Positions 14,201-29,200 of a stretch of DNA of 64,000 nucleotides are shown one piece after another. Under the pieces are notes generated by a model. That model saw only the letters and a list, made by a program, of their open reading frames with translations, had not been told where the DNA came from and made no database searches. The first letter of the stretch is position 1; the number at the start of each line of letters is the position of its first letter. Source of the DNA: Mytilus californianus (taxonomy: Eukaryota > Mollusca > Bivalvia > Mytilida > Mytilidae); NCBI RefSeq assembly GCF_021869535.1, contig NW_026262734.1, positions 80,538,339 through 80,602,338 of the forward strand, written 5' to 3'. Position numbers and translations under genes: made by a program.

Positions 14201-17200
14201 ATAGCAGGGTCGCAGAGTATCATCTGCTTGAATGTCAAAATATTGCAAATCAAATATTTAAGCACTCGAATGACACAGAAGTCATGGTTAATATTAAGCT
14301 TTATTGTAAAGTACACAAAGTCAAACTTGCAAACACTTGACTGACACAAGACCTTATGGTGAATGCAGTTGCTATGCCATTGTCTAACATTAGATTGCTT
14401 GTAAAACATACAAAAACAAACTTTTTAAACACTTGTCTGTCTTTAGGTCATTTGTAGCTAGGTTCTTAAAAAGTATTTTACTTATTCTAAAATAAACTTT
14501 CAAAAACATCAAAGCTTTTTTGAAATTTAGTTAGCCTTCTGCTTAAGTGAAAATTTTTTGAAAACTTCTGTTTAAAACTTGTAAGAACACCTGTGCATGT
14601 AAACAAAAATTGATATTGAACTTTTTCCACTTTGCACACTTTAATACTTTCAAGACATGCAATGAGTAAAATTTGCATGAAAAAAGCTACTTTGATGTAT
14701 TTGAACATGTCCTGGAAAAAAAATTACAAGACATCCGGCAGAATATTTGAATAAAAAATTATGATTTAAGGATCTGCCCCATTTCAAGCAGGATCAACAC
14801 CCTTGAAAGTCTTTTGTCTTCTTCTGTAAAAGGCCTTTGGTTGATGATACCCTGGATGGGTCATACTAGAGACTTTAAAATCTGTATTTGTTGCTCCGCA
14901 ACAAGCACATTGCATTTAGAAGTAAGAGCAAATACTGGTTAACTCAGAAATCTGTCAGAGCAAGGTGATATTTCTTTCAGCAGATTTTACATTAAAAGCT
15001 TAAAGCTAAGACTCTTCATATTGGTTTATTGTTAAACAAGGTATCTAAATATTTTTTGTTTATTTTTTGTTTGAAAAATTGTTAATTATATTACACATCC
15101 ATAAATTTTTTTTTTAAATGTTGACCAATCTTTTGATTGATGTAAGTGGCTTTATATCAAATTACTTTCATTAGAAACAAGGAATTATTTGAATCTGGAA
15201 TAATTTTGAATTCTGGAAAATTGATGAGAAATATATGATGAAAACTAAGTCAACTAAATAGGGTTAGCCATGCGTGCATGGCTAAGGTGGGTTAGTTAGT
15301 TCATACTGAAATGATAGTGAAAGTAAAATTAACCTTAGCCATGCACGCATGGCTAACCCTATTTAGTTGGGTTAGTTTTCATCATACATTTCTAATCAAT
15401 TTTCCAGAATTCAAAATTATTCCAGATTCAAATAATTCCTTGTTTAGAGTGGTTTCTTATGCATAAATGAATGTACCAACTAAATGTGTTTTTTGTTTGT
15501 TTTTTTAGGGGACATTGAGGGAGAATGCAGAGCCCATGGAAATCTTGGATCCGCTTATTTCTCTAAAGGACACTATAAGGAGGCACTATCAAATCATCGG
15601 TATCAATTAGCGTTGGCGATGAAATTGAAACATCGTCAGTCAGCAGCCAGTGCTTTGGGAAGTCTTGGACATGTATATACTGCAATAGGGGATTACCCAA
15701 ATGCCCTTCAGAGTCACAAACAGTGTCTATTTCTGAACAAACAGTGTGGTGACAAACACGCTGAAGCTCGTGAAATAGGAAATGCTGGTGCTGTATATTT
15801 GGCGATGGCAGAATTTTCGAGTGCTGTTGAATGTCACAATAAACATTTAGAAATTGCTAAAAAGTTAAACAATAGTACTGAAGAGGCCAGGGCATATAGT
15901 AATTTAGGCAGTGCTTACCATTATAAGAGGGACTATGAAAAAGCAATAAAATTTCATGAACAAGTGTTGAAAATTGCCGAACAGAAAAAAGACAAAGTGT
16001 TAGAAGCAAGGGCATATGCTGGTTTAGGCCATGCTGCTAGATGCAAGCAGGATTATGAAACAGCAAAAAATTATCATGAAAAACAGCTTGATAATGCTCT
16101 TGAAACAAAAGACAAGGTAGCAGAAGGGAGGGCATGCTCCAATTTGGGAATTATATATCACCAACTAAGAGAATACAAATCAGCTCTTAAACTTCATGAA
16201 GTGCATTTAAAAATTGCCAAGAGTCTTGGTGATCGTGCTAGTCAAGGTAGAGCTCTAGGCAACATAGGTAATGCTCATATCGCATTAAAACAATATGATC
16301 AAGCTGTGAAGTATCATAAACAGGAAGTGGCTATATCGTCAGAAGTCAACGATCGACATTCTGAGGGAGCAACACATGGAAATTTAGCTGTAGCGTATCA
16401 AGCTCTTGGAATGTTCGACAAGGCAATTCTCCATTACATGTCTCACTTGAATATTTCAAAGGAATTAAAAGACACATCAAGTGAAGCAAGAGCACTGTGC
16501 AATCTAGGGAATTATTACAGTTCAAGGGGAGATTACTTGTCTGCAGTGAAATACTATGAAGATTATTTGATTTTGTCACAGGAACTACATGACTCTGAAG
16601 GTGAAGCTAAGGCTTGTTTTAATTTAGGATACGTACATTTTGGTCTTGGGAATCACTTAGAGGCAGTGCGATATTATGAACAAGATCTGTCTATAGCACG
16701 AGAGCTTCAGGACCAGTTAGGCATAGCCAGGGCATATTGTAATCTAGGACTTGCTCATAAGGCATTACATAACTATATGGATGCTTTAGAGTGCCAGAAA
16801 AAGTGCTTATCTATGATGAAAAACATGAAAAACACAAAAGGTATTTTCCGTGCTTTGGGAAATATCGGTGATATAACGCTTAAAACGGGTGATACTTCAG
16901 AAGCAATAAAAATATACAACCAGCAGTTACAGCTGGCGAAACAATGCAATAGTAAGGATTTGGTAGCAACTGCTTACGGAGCTCTAGGTGCTGCTCACAG
17001 AACTTTAGGTCAATTTGATAAGGCTCTAGGTTATCATACGCAGGAGTTAAGTATACGTCAAGACATGGATGACAAGAGAGGCGAATGCAGAGCTCATGGT
17101 AACCTAGGTAACGTGCATATGTCATTAGGAAATTATATGAATGCTTTGAAATGTTATGAAGAACAGCTGGAGAAAAGCCAGGAATTACAAGACAGTGCCC

Positions 17201-20200
17201 TTGAAGCACAAGCTTGTGGTAACCTGGGTATTACCAGAATGAACATGGGTTCTTTTGAAGATGCTATTGGCATGTTTGAGCAGCAGCTTGCTATGCTGGA
17301 ACAAGTTTGTAGTGCTAATTCTATATATGATAAAGGACGTGCCTTAGGCAATCTTGGTGATTGCTACGAGGCTCTTGGTGATTATGAAGAATCCATTCGG
17401 TGTCATGAACAATATTTGGCAACTGCTCAACAAGCCAATAGTCTTTCTGACCAGGACAAAGCATACCGAGGTCTGGGCAATGCTCATCGTTCAGTAGGCA
17501 ACTTACAACAGGCATTGGTATGCTTTGAAAAGAGACTGGTTGTTGCCCATGAGCTAAACAGCTCCTCAGCAAAAGCTTCAGCATATGGTGAGTTAGGGTG
17601 CTTGCATAGCCTGCTGGGTAATTTCGAACAGGCCATCTCTTGTCTTCAGCATCAATTGTCAATTGCCAAGGAAATTGGGGACAGTATGTGTGAAGGGGAA
17701 GCAGCCTGTGGTTTAGGAGGAGTTTATCAGAACATGGGAGAGTATGAGAAAGCTTTAGAATACCATCAGATGGACCTGCAGATTGCAGAGACAACAGAAA
17801 ATACAGCGTGTCAGTGTAAGTAAAACAGGAATTTAGTGCATGTTCATGATCAGGAGTTAATTATTTCTCTAGCTTGATTTGTTAGCGTGTTTTTGTAAGA
17901 AATCTTGCATCACTGCATGTGACTGGACTGGTATCCTGTAACTGGGATCCTATTCCATGTACTATTTAATTTCATCTGTACATACCTCGTTTTGCTCATG
18001 AATAAATGTTGAGTTTAAGGCTAGATTTTCAAAGGGTTTTTATAAAACTTCCAGTTTTTTAATGTAATGTAGATGAAATTTGTGAAAATTTGACCAATTT
18101 AAAAAAAACCAGATTGGATGCATTTAACTTTCTGCAAAATTCTTCACTGAAAAATACTTAATGCAAAAATTTAACTTGTCCTTGAAAATGTAAACAGTAG
18201 ATAAATTCATTAGCTATTAAAATATATGTTACAATATTGTTGTTTGGAAAAATTGTTCAGTCTGTAATTGTTTTATTGATTGCAAATCTTTCATGCTCAG
18301 CTCATTAAAATCTCTCATTATCATTTCTATCAAAGAATTGATTTTAGGAGAAAAAATATTTTCCGTATATTTGTAACAATTACATGATATATTTACTGTC
18401 TTTATTGCTATTCTACATGCACTTAGTAACTAGTTCGTTACTAACGAGTAGTTTCTAATGAGGTTTCAAATTTCTTTCCTATGCTAAATAATTAATTATT
18501 CATATACAATATAAAAATAAGGAGATTTGGTATGACTGCCAATGAGACAACTTTCTGTTAAAATTCAAATGAAGTGGATGTAAGCAATTATAGGGTTTAT
18601 TTATATAGTCTTTAATAATTTGTAGTACTTTCTTAATTAAGTCATGCCCAAATTTTATTGAAATGTTGCTACTTTAAGTAAGATTTGTTTTTTTGGAATT
18701 CATGTGTAAAAGCAGTAATGATTAAAAGAACATGTAGGCTATTAATTTTAGTGGTTCATGGACATTTTGATATCATTTTAATTAATGTGCAATATATGCA
18801 AATTGTTTCAATTAGTTGTCTTTGTAGTTGTTTAACAAATATTTTATTGATCAAAGTTTAATGACAGAACCATTTGTTTCAAACCTAACGTCTAATAGAA
18901 AAAAAATGTTTTACAAATTCATATTCAAACAACCTGATCATTTTAGAACATCCAACAATTGTTTACTGGAATTTTATCGGAATTTCGTTAGAGATTCCGA
19001 CTAAACATGAATAGATCCTAAATTGAGCTAAGACCTGCATAATTCTAAGCTCTGTTTTTGAAATTTCTGCTCTGAAATTTTTTGGAGGGTTGTCAAAACG
19101 CATTCATGGGAAAATTTTATTTTTTACAAACATATTGATCATGCTTGTTATCAGACAACATGTTTTTAAAGTGATTAAAAGGTCACATATTCATGGTCTT
19201 TTGTCTCTTTGGCTATCAGGAGACAACTGAACTTTTAAACTTTGCTGCCATTTGAGGTTAGACTACTGGTGATTGTTGTATATTTGGATGTATTGTCCTG
19301 TAATTGACCTGACCAATGGCAATAGATGGACAGATATCTAGCATTGTCTACCTTAAAGTGATAAATAGTCAATTAGCAATTTGAAGTTTAATTTAATCAG
19401 ATCATTTATGGTTAAATATTGATGTTGATTTTTTTTTCAAAAAGTACTATAAGGGAGTTATTGAAAATTGGAAGTCAAGGGAAACTCAGATGGAAACAAT
19501 GAAAACAATTGAAAAAAAATATAACAAACAATATTGTAGATTCATTATAATCTGTGGGACCCAAATTTTCGTGGCTTTCTAGGGTTTGAGTAAACTACAA
19601 ATTTATATGTTCAAAGTGGTATACATTTTCGATAACTTGATTAGCTTGTATTCAGACGTTGACAAAACCATAAAATCAAAAATCCCTGATATGCAAATTT
19701 TCCCTAATCCCAAAAATTTGTTTCAACAAAAAACAAATGAATGCACAGTAATCCGCAATAAACACTGATAATCAAGTAGGGAGTCCAGTCTAAAATAGGG
19801 AGGAACACGGATGCCCTTGAAGAATATTTAGTTTTAGGTGCCTCAGCTATTGATGTTAACTAGAAGCAGGTGAAAAAAGTCTTCATAATTAAGTTTACTA
19901 CTAAATGATAGTGTTCAAATCTATATGCAAACAAGGAGACAATACTAGTTTTAGGTTAGTGCTTAAATTACTGTTTTCCAAGGTAGTTGCTTTTGTCAGT
20001 ATAAAATTTCCATTTAAAACATATTTCTGTAGAAATAAAATTTGATTTGACATTTTTGCACTTCCAGGTCGAGCCTATGGAAACTTAGGATTATCACATG
20101 AATCACTCGGAAATTACAACGATGCTATACAGTACCAAGAACAACATCTCAGCATTGCTGCCCAAATGAATGACAAGGTGGCCAAAACTCTTGCATACAG

Positions 20201-23200
20201 CAGTCTGGGTAGGTCAAATGCTTGAAAGCATATTGATACACTATTAGAATAAGAAAATAGTACCGGTAAATTGAAATACTAATCCATTAGGTTGTATTGT
20301 TTAGAAGTATTCAAGATTGTCATTTGTCTTTTCCAACAAGCAGTTATTATCTTTTCCTATCTTTTCCAAAAACAAAAATTGTGATGGAGGTATATAGTCT
20401 GACAACTGTCTAGAGAAGAAATTGTCAAAAACGTTAATGTAAAAATAAACCTTAAGATTTGTAAGAAGCACTGGATTTGAGTAGTGATTGATTTCATTGC
20501 CTATAGGAATTACTGATAGAATTGTAAGATAATTTTTTTGCCTTTTTGCCCTACTTGCTATGAGACTATGATTGTACTTATGGCTTCAATAGACAAAAGT
20601 CTTACAGTCGGCTGTAACAACAACACAATCCTTATTATCTGTCTACTGATCGATCTTATGTTCAATTATAACCAAATAAACATAGAATTGATCATATAAT
20701 TGGAAATATATTGTACATGTATATATATGTAGAATAGATCGTATTATTGGAAGTATGTTGTACATGTATATATATATACCTGTTACCTTGATGATGTAAA
20801 TGTCTAAATCAGTTTGAACAAAATTGGTTTTATTCTTAAATTTTTTAATTCATCAGCGACAATTAATTTATAAAATTGAAATTTTATATCCATGGTTATA
20901 TATTTAATTGAAAAAAGGACCAAGAAATTCCCATTAGCATCGAGCTACTAGTTTTCACATGGGACAGACATCTAAAAATACATTAAGGTCTTAATTAAAA
21001 CTTTGGTGCCATAAAAAGGTGGTACAAAATGTAAAAGCTATTTTATGTGATGAGCCATTATTATTTGACAAATCACCCCATTCTGCCTCATTTCAGTTGA
21101 TTGACGATTATATCTATGTATTCCTTTGTTGTTCTTTTGATCTATCGAATATCAAATTTAAATTGATTGATTTTCAGTTGAAATCGTAAGTGTTTTTGAT
21201 ATTGTATTCATAGTAATGGACATTATAGTACATTGGTGCGATTTTTATCCCTGGGTTAATTTATGTTTTATGTACCCAGGAGAAAAGTTAATCGAGTTGT
21301 CAAGATTTGACAATACTTGGTGTTTTATGATGTTTTGATGAAGTCATTTGATAAATAAATAAAAAACTTATTAATACTTTGAAGTGAAAAGGGACAATAC
21401 AAAAAAATGTAAATTATCTGACCGTTAAATGAAATATATAAATTGTTCTTTTTGTTGGAGTTTCAAAAAGGTCATGAAAATATAAAGTTATTTTTAGCTT
21501 GATATTATTATGTGATTTTGGAATAGTGGTGTGATTACTCTGTTTCTATAAATGAAATTATATACTGAAAACATTGTTAATAGATAAAATTTAGGGAAAT
21601 AGTATTTAATTTTAACATGAAAAGAGTGTAATTATATTGCTCTTTTAATATGAATTTTTAGTTCTAGGTCTAGAATGGGAACCATCTGTTAAAAAACCAA
21701 TATATGTCAAATTTAGATTGTATTTAAACAAATAAAAGATGGCTCCAAATTTGGTATTCTAGTATAGAGGACTTGTGAACACTTTTGTCAAGTAAATACT
21801 AAAATTACAAGAAAACTGAAAACACAATAAAAGATAAGGAAATCATACAGATATTATTTATTGTAAAAAGATGAGTGAAAACCAAATCATTAGGCAAGGA
21901 TAAATGTAATTTGAAACTTATCGAATATAAATTTGTATAAGGTCATAATATAGTATGTTAAATATTATTTAGTATTTGTAACTTGCTTAAACATAAAACC
22001 TGTTTAATCTAAACATCAACTTGTTACAAAGGGGTTCACATTTTCTACATATGTTTTGAAAATATATACTGGAACTCTTTTATTAATACATGACCATTTA
22101 AATTTATAAAATATGTTTTAGGACGAGTCCATCATGCCCTCAATAACCACACTCAAGCAGTTGAATACTTGAAGCAAGGTCTTTCAATAGCAGAACAACT
22201 TGGTCGCCATGAGGATGAAGCTAAGATTTGCCATCGTCTGGGTTTGTCCTTGTGGGGTAAAGGTGACCTTGAAGAATGTCAGCTACAACTACACAGAGCA
22301 GCAGATTTGTTTGAGGGTATCCGTAGAGACGCACAACTCAACAGTGAATACAAAATGTCGCTATTTGATCTCCAAACAGCCTGTTACCAAGCTCTACAGG
22401 TTAGTACCGGGAAATTTTTGTTACTTTTGTAGCAACAGAAAATTGAGTGGTTTAAAATCAAAAAAATTATTCAGCACTTTGTTCAACAAATATGAAAAAA
22501 GCAAAATTTAACCTTTGAAGAAAATGGATTATAAAAGCAAATTGCATATATCATGTAATGTAAAAGTTTTGCCTAAATGCATTAGTTAAGTCATGCCAAA
22601 ATTGTCAAAATTTGTAATTATATGAAAAGAAAACGTGTAAAGAAAAGATGTGTTCTATGTATTCCATATTGTAAAAATCACCCAGAAAAACATAAAAGGT
22701 GCAAAAACTTTTCTACATATACAGGCTTGTTACGAATGCCTACTGCTCAAATTCTATATTAGCTTGTATACAAAGGGGAGATAATTTATAATTTATAATT
22801 GAATTCACCATACTTCTGAGATAATAAGATTATGCAGTGTACCTTAAAAACTACAGAATTCTTAGGTTGTAAAATATCAGTACAAATATATTTGAAAAAA
22901 GATCACCTTATGTGCAAATTTTTACAGCTTCAGAAAACAACAGATTCAAGAAACACAGACTAGAGCAAAAGCACATTCAACAAACAACAACTAAAAGAAT
23001 AGACACTTGAAAACAAACAAATATAATTTGAAAAATAAATTCTGATATTTTTTTTCAGAGAGTATTGGTTTCCTTGGGTAGACATGATGAAGCCTTAGCA
23101 ATAGCAGAGAGAGCCTGTACCCGTGCATTTATTGACTACCTCCTTGAGCGACAGGCTGGAGCTGAGGGTCTGTACAGGGGTAATATAGATCCTCCACCTG

Positions 23201-26200
23201 TCACACCTGCTCAGCTTACCAGTATTGTAGGAAAACAACAGGCTCTGGTGATGTACTATTCCATTGCTGCAGGGTATCTGTACTGCTGGCTTGTCACACC
23301 CAGAAATGGTAAGTTTAAATTCTCATGATCGCGAGATAATTTTTTAATATTTCATGCATCGTTGTACTTTGGATGGATTTATTATACCCCCGCTTTAAAA
23401 AAGGGGGGGTATATTGTTTTACCTCTGTCTGTCCTTCCATCAGTCCATCCGTCAGTCCATCCGTCCGTCCCATAAATATTTTCGTTGCATTTTTCTCAGG
23501 AACTACTTGACAAGGATTTCTGAAATTTGGTTTCAGGGTTTATATAAGTAAGTTACACCGTGTGATGCGTTTTCAGATTCATCACTCAACAACTTCCTGT
23601 TTACCGAAAAACTTATATTATTTTACACATGATAGCCAAGTTAAAAATTTTTGTCACATTTTTCTCAGTAACTACTTGACAAGGATTTCTGAAATTTGGT
23701 TTCAGGGTTTTTATAAGTAAGTTACACCGTGTGATGCATTTTCAGTTTCATCACTCAACTACTTCCTGTTTACCGAACACTTGTATTATTTTACACAAGA
23801 TAGCCAAGTTGAAAATTTTCGTCGCATTTTTCTCAGGAACTACTTGACAAGGATTTCTGAAAATTGGTTTCAGGGTTTATATTAGTCAGCTTTACCGTGT
23901 GATGCGTTTTCAGATTCATCACTCAACAACTTCCTGTTTACCGAAATATTACAGCGGGGGTATCATCAGTGAGCAGTAGCTCACAGTTTTACTTGTTTTC
24001 TTGGATTGAGGAAATATTTTTTTGTGGATACTTGATTATGTGGTTTTGGAAAATTCATGGTTTATTGATACTCACGAAATCTACGAAAACTAATACCCCT
24101 GGAATTCTAATGAATGGACAGTATTATCTTTTTTCTCATCGAAAAATGTTTTAATCTGAACCGTTTTTAAATATATGGAACAGCAACCTAGCATTTAGCG
24201 ATCTCAAATTGACAATAAAGAAAAGTTATTATTGACAGCAACCTAACAAAGTCATAATGATGGCAACCTATGGTCTTCAGTAATAGTCAATTTGTCCACA
24301 GTTTATGTCAAGCTCTAAATCAAGCCTTATCTAGACAAGTTGTGAAAAGTTTTATAAAGATTAGCAAAAAATTGACACCAACAAAAAAATCCTTACTGGA
24401 CAAAAATGACATTGGATATAAAAAAAAACATGGACCACTGAAAAAGAAATGACATTGAAAGCAGTTTGATTCAAAGTTGTAATATTTGTAAGAAAAGTGA
24501 AAAATATTTACTCAACTGTATTTTGCCACTTTCTGCAACTCTTTAATGAAAGTAGAATATTTCCATATAATTCAAGCATTAATGATACATGGAGATCCAT
24601 TGATAATGAAGTAAGAGTTATAATGAATTACTTTTGTATTTTTTGTAGGTATTGTAAAGTTTCATGAAGTAAATATGACAGAATTAGAAGCAGATTATGA
24701 CACCAGTGACACACTGAGTATGAAGAGTGTTAGTTTTGGTTCCAGTTCTCTCATTGACCAGTATGTTGGTCACGTCAGAGAATCTATGGGTGTGGAGAGC
24801 CACAATATTAAGTAAGTTGATAGTTTGGATCTTAAACAAGCAGCAATCTATCAATGCCCTCTCTGTACTGGATGATATCCAATCAACAATCAAGCAATCA
24901 AAGTCATCTCTAAATAAGAGCAACATCGCAGAATGTGATACAATCATTTAAAGTGTTAATATTAGTTTTAAATGATTTAAATATCAACTTCACAGTCTAT
25001 TCAATTCACACATATTTGATTCTTATCAAGTTTTACAGGTTGTTTATAAGTTATTCATTTAAATTCTATTTACTTTGATGCAGATTCATAAAAAATATTA
25101 TTCATTTAAAATTTATTTTCTTTGATGCAGATCCATAAAAAAGATCACTTTCACTGCAAAAATTGATGTAATCCCATGAGAATGAAAAAATAATTTCTAA
25201 CCATAACTGTTCACTTATTATAATCTATTTTCTTTGAAATAGTATATTATATATGAATAGATTTTTTGTTTTTTGTAATTTATAGGGATATTTTTTCCCT
25301 ATGTTTTTTATTATTAGGCTTATAATATATTATTTCATTATGTCACAAATCTGTACATGATTCATATGACAATAAAGTTCTTGATATAAACAGAGTCCCA
25401 TAACAATGAAAGGGCTATTTCAAAAATATGCGATCATACATCACAAAACTTTTTTTCATCTCTTCTTTTTTTAAGTGCTAAAAAATGTATTAAAATATTT
25501 ATAAATTTTTAAGTAATTTTTGAAAATTGTTTTTGGGTTCAAAATCTAGACTGTTTAAATAAAACCACATTTTTTTAACAGAGCATCCACAGGGAGTATT
25601 AATAGAACATTTAATGATGGAGACAGCGAATGTGACGATGTCTGGCAACAGCATTTAGAGGAACTTGGTGACAAGCTGAATGCCGAGAACGACAAGACAG
25701 GATTCCTCCGAATGGTTAATCGTAATCACAAACTGAACAGTAGTAACTATAGTCTCAGCAGTTTATTCAGTCTTTCAACATTAAATGGTGTCAATTCTAG
25801 TTTTCACAGCACACGGAAAAACAGTCTACGCATTTATAACAAATCCGGGCACAATTCAGGGGCCAAAACTCCTTTGAGTGTTTTGTATCATATTTTGATC
25901 GAGCCTATGGAAGAGGCTTTAGAAACAGCGAGTGAAGATTACGGAGCAGGAACAATCGATTTGGTCTTAGTGCTACAAGGGGAATTGTATTTAATTCCCT
26001 TCTCAATTTTGAAAAAGGACCAAAAATCAGAATGTCTGTTCGAACGATTTAATATTAGTATTATGTCTTCTGTGACGAACTTACAAAATGCTCAAAAACA
26101 CGAAAAACAAGGACGACCAGTAATTGATTCATCTGGTGCTGTTGTCGTTGGTAATCCCAAATTGTCTCCCGGGTCTAGTCAACACTGGATTTTCAAAGAC

Positions 26201-29200
26201 ATTCCCGAAGCGGAATATGAAGCACGAGTAGTTGGAGAACTCCTGACAAGTCGGCCATTAATTGGTCCAGATGCTACGAAAGCAGCTATTTTACACCAAA
26301 TAGAACAGGTTGAAGTGATTCATTTTTGTACACATATTTCATGGAAACTTTCATCAATTGTTTTAGCACCGAGTGAAAATATCCCTCCACAACACCGTTT
26401 CCCGTCAATTGACTCCGATGACAGTTCAAGTGATATCACAGGTTTCGATGGTCCGGCTATGTCTGAATATCTATTGACAGCTGCTGATATTCTGAACTTG
26501 AAACTTCATGCCAAACTTGTTGTGTTGAGTTCTGGTTACACTGACGATCGAGCCGGTAGAATTAATTCTGACGGTGTTGTTGGATTAACGAGAGCCCTGC
26601 TTTCTGCAGGTGCTAAGTGTGTTTTGTATTCACTATGGCCTGTGCCTGACGATGCATCGAAAATGTTAATGAGATCACTTTACACTGCCTTACAAGAAGG
26701 ACAATCTGTCACTCACGCACTTCAGCATGCAATGAAAGCTGTTCAGTCGGCCAGACAGTATTCACATCCTGCTAACTGGGGAGGTTGGATATTAGTTGGA
26801 CATGATATAAAGTTAAGCAGCAAGATAGCTTTGATGGGACATGCTATTTGTGAGATTTTACTTTCACCTGGTCAGTGTAGAGAGGCCATGAGGGTGTTAT
26901 TGCACTTGGTAAGAAAATTTCTAATTCTTTATATATTTTTTAGATTTCTGTGGTTTGAATTTGTTATTTACAATCATCTTATGGCAGAAATATCTTTTAA
27001 GGCAAGACAAGTAACAGCGTTTTTGTTGAAAGAATTGCAGAATGAAAGTCTTCTACCATGATGTGATTTCTGCATTGATTTGTGTTTGCTTGCTTTACAC
27101 AGCCCTTGTCCTGTATAAACTTTCAAATCAAATGTATTTGGTATGATTCGTATAAAGAATGATGTAAGGGGGATGTTGTATGGTACACTGGCTGGAATAA
27201 ATGTTCTACTGAACATTGGTTGATACCAGTGCTGTTTTTTGGACATTTACTTCGAAATAAAAATATATGGCTCTAGATATTACCTTTTAAAGTATTTTTA
27301 ATTATTTTTAATCAAACTTGTTTTAACAATGATGACAATAAAAAACCAATTTTCAATTTACAGTAGATAACATTCACTTCATTGGTCTCTGGTGGATAGT
27401 TGTCTCATTGGCAATCATACCACATCTCCTTATCTGTATACTACTAAATTTTATTATATAAACATGTATTGAGCACACATGTAAAGAAATCTGTATAATA
27501 TACATTTGTTTTTATGTTTACAGATTGAGAAGTCATTGATGAGAATTCACCAAGGCATTAAAAACTCCATGTATACAACCTACACCTCAATAGAGAACAA
27601 GGTTGGAGGTATAGCAGGATGGAAGGATTTGTTGAAGGCTGTAGGATTTCGGTTTGAGGCTGGACAGAATGACCTACCTCCAGCAGTGTTCTTTCCTCAG
27701 AGTGACCCAGGAGACAGGCTCACCCAGGCCAGCTCTAATTTACAGGCACTTCTTGGTAAGGGGAATGTTACTTGACTGAAAAAAAGTCGTGTTGGTGTTA
27801 GTGTTAGGAAGAAAGGGATTTGAGAAATCTGTTTAGAAGTCAAATTTATTGTTTAGTGTATTGAGGATTCAAAGAATTTCAAAACAACATACAAGTAGAA
27901 AATGTTATTGTAAAAATTTATTGTTTTGAACTTCAAGTATATTAGAACATCAGACAATTTCTTACAGAGAGACTTTTATAAAAAGAAAAGAAAATTTATA
28001 AATATGTCTGCTCATTGAAAGGAAATACATTTGGATGCACTGTATTTATAAAAAGAATAGATGGTAATGTGATGGGACACAACATTCTATGATATTTTGA
28101 TCTCATAGATATGCTAGATTATTTCTATTGATACAGGCTTAAATTCACATCTCATTTTAAGAATTTTATTAAAAGATGAATATTTGTCTTATTTTAGGAT
28201 TGCCACCAAGTTGTCTGTCAGCTCTGTCCAAGTTTTTACCAAACTATGATGCTGGAGAGGCAAATATCAGAGTGGTATGTTTAATTAGTTATACATGTTA
28301 TTTGCAAAGATATTGAATTTTTTTATTGAATCTTTGAAAATTGAATTAGCAAATGATTTATAGCAAGTTTGGCTATCTGTCGCAAATTGCATTGCAAACA
28401 GAATGAATTTTCTCACCAACATGTTTGAATATCTGAAGATAAAATATTGGAAATTCATTGCCATATTGGTATTATTTTTCTTTCATGTTTTGACGCATTT
28501 AGGCGTTTTATATATTCTGAATATATTTGGTCACATAGTGACTCTTAAACTTTTGCATTTATTGTATTAAATTAAGAAAAATTGTTTTGTTATGTCTTTC
28601 TGCACTTGGGTGTTTTCCATAAATCATGACTTTGTTATTTATTGTAAATGAACATTTTTGTATTGACTTGAGATAAGGTATGTACCATCTTGTTCCAGAT
28701 GAGAGATATACTCAGCAAAATGGCGGCTAGAGAAGTCAACGTGGACGTACAGCTGAATGTTCAACTATGGAGAGTACCTGGTTGTCATGAATTCTTTGCT
28801 TCACTAGGTAAGGGAGATAACTGTGTTTTTTCTATAAATATTTTTTTTCCATTTGAGCAGAAAATATCATAAATTTGCTGAGTTTTGAAATGCAAATTTA
28901 ATTAAATAGCAAATTTGATTTGTAACTTCATAACATAACACACGCATTGGTACCTGTTTAAAAAAGTTCATAAGAAAAATCACAAATTGATAGATAAAAA
29001 AATTACATGGAAATTATTTATATTTTTATATTCTTTGTATTGTAGGTTTAGATTTGGTAGAAGTGGGAAGAGATGATGTTACTCTAAGACTTGGTAAACA
29101 GGCAGTCAGACGTCAGCTACAATTTGCCCTTCAATCACTGGTGGCAGTCTTTGGTAAGAAACCTTTCTTCTGCAAAATTGAAATTTCAACAGAAAAATCA

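Larger units (their letters stand above)
8501..15508 (+). other. TTC28 intron, 7.0 kb
   Basis: No exon-like open frame is supported. It holds a 31-base T run at 11237-11267, an AATAATCA-rich block at 11605-11800 and a foldback element near its 3' end (15176-15444). The remaining AT-rich sequence shows nothing I recognise; short ORFs between 11191 and 14708 look random. Confidence 0.75.

Noticed and set aside
16346-17794. Antisense ORFs under the giant TPR exon, up to 157 codons
   Set aside because: Shadows of a strongly supported coding exon on the other strand.
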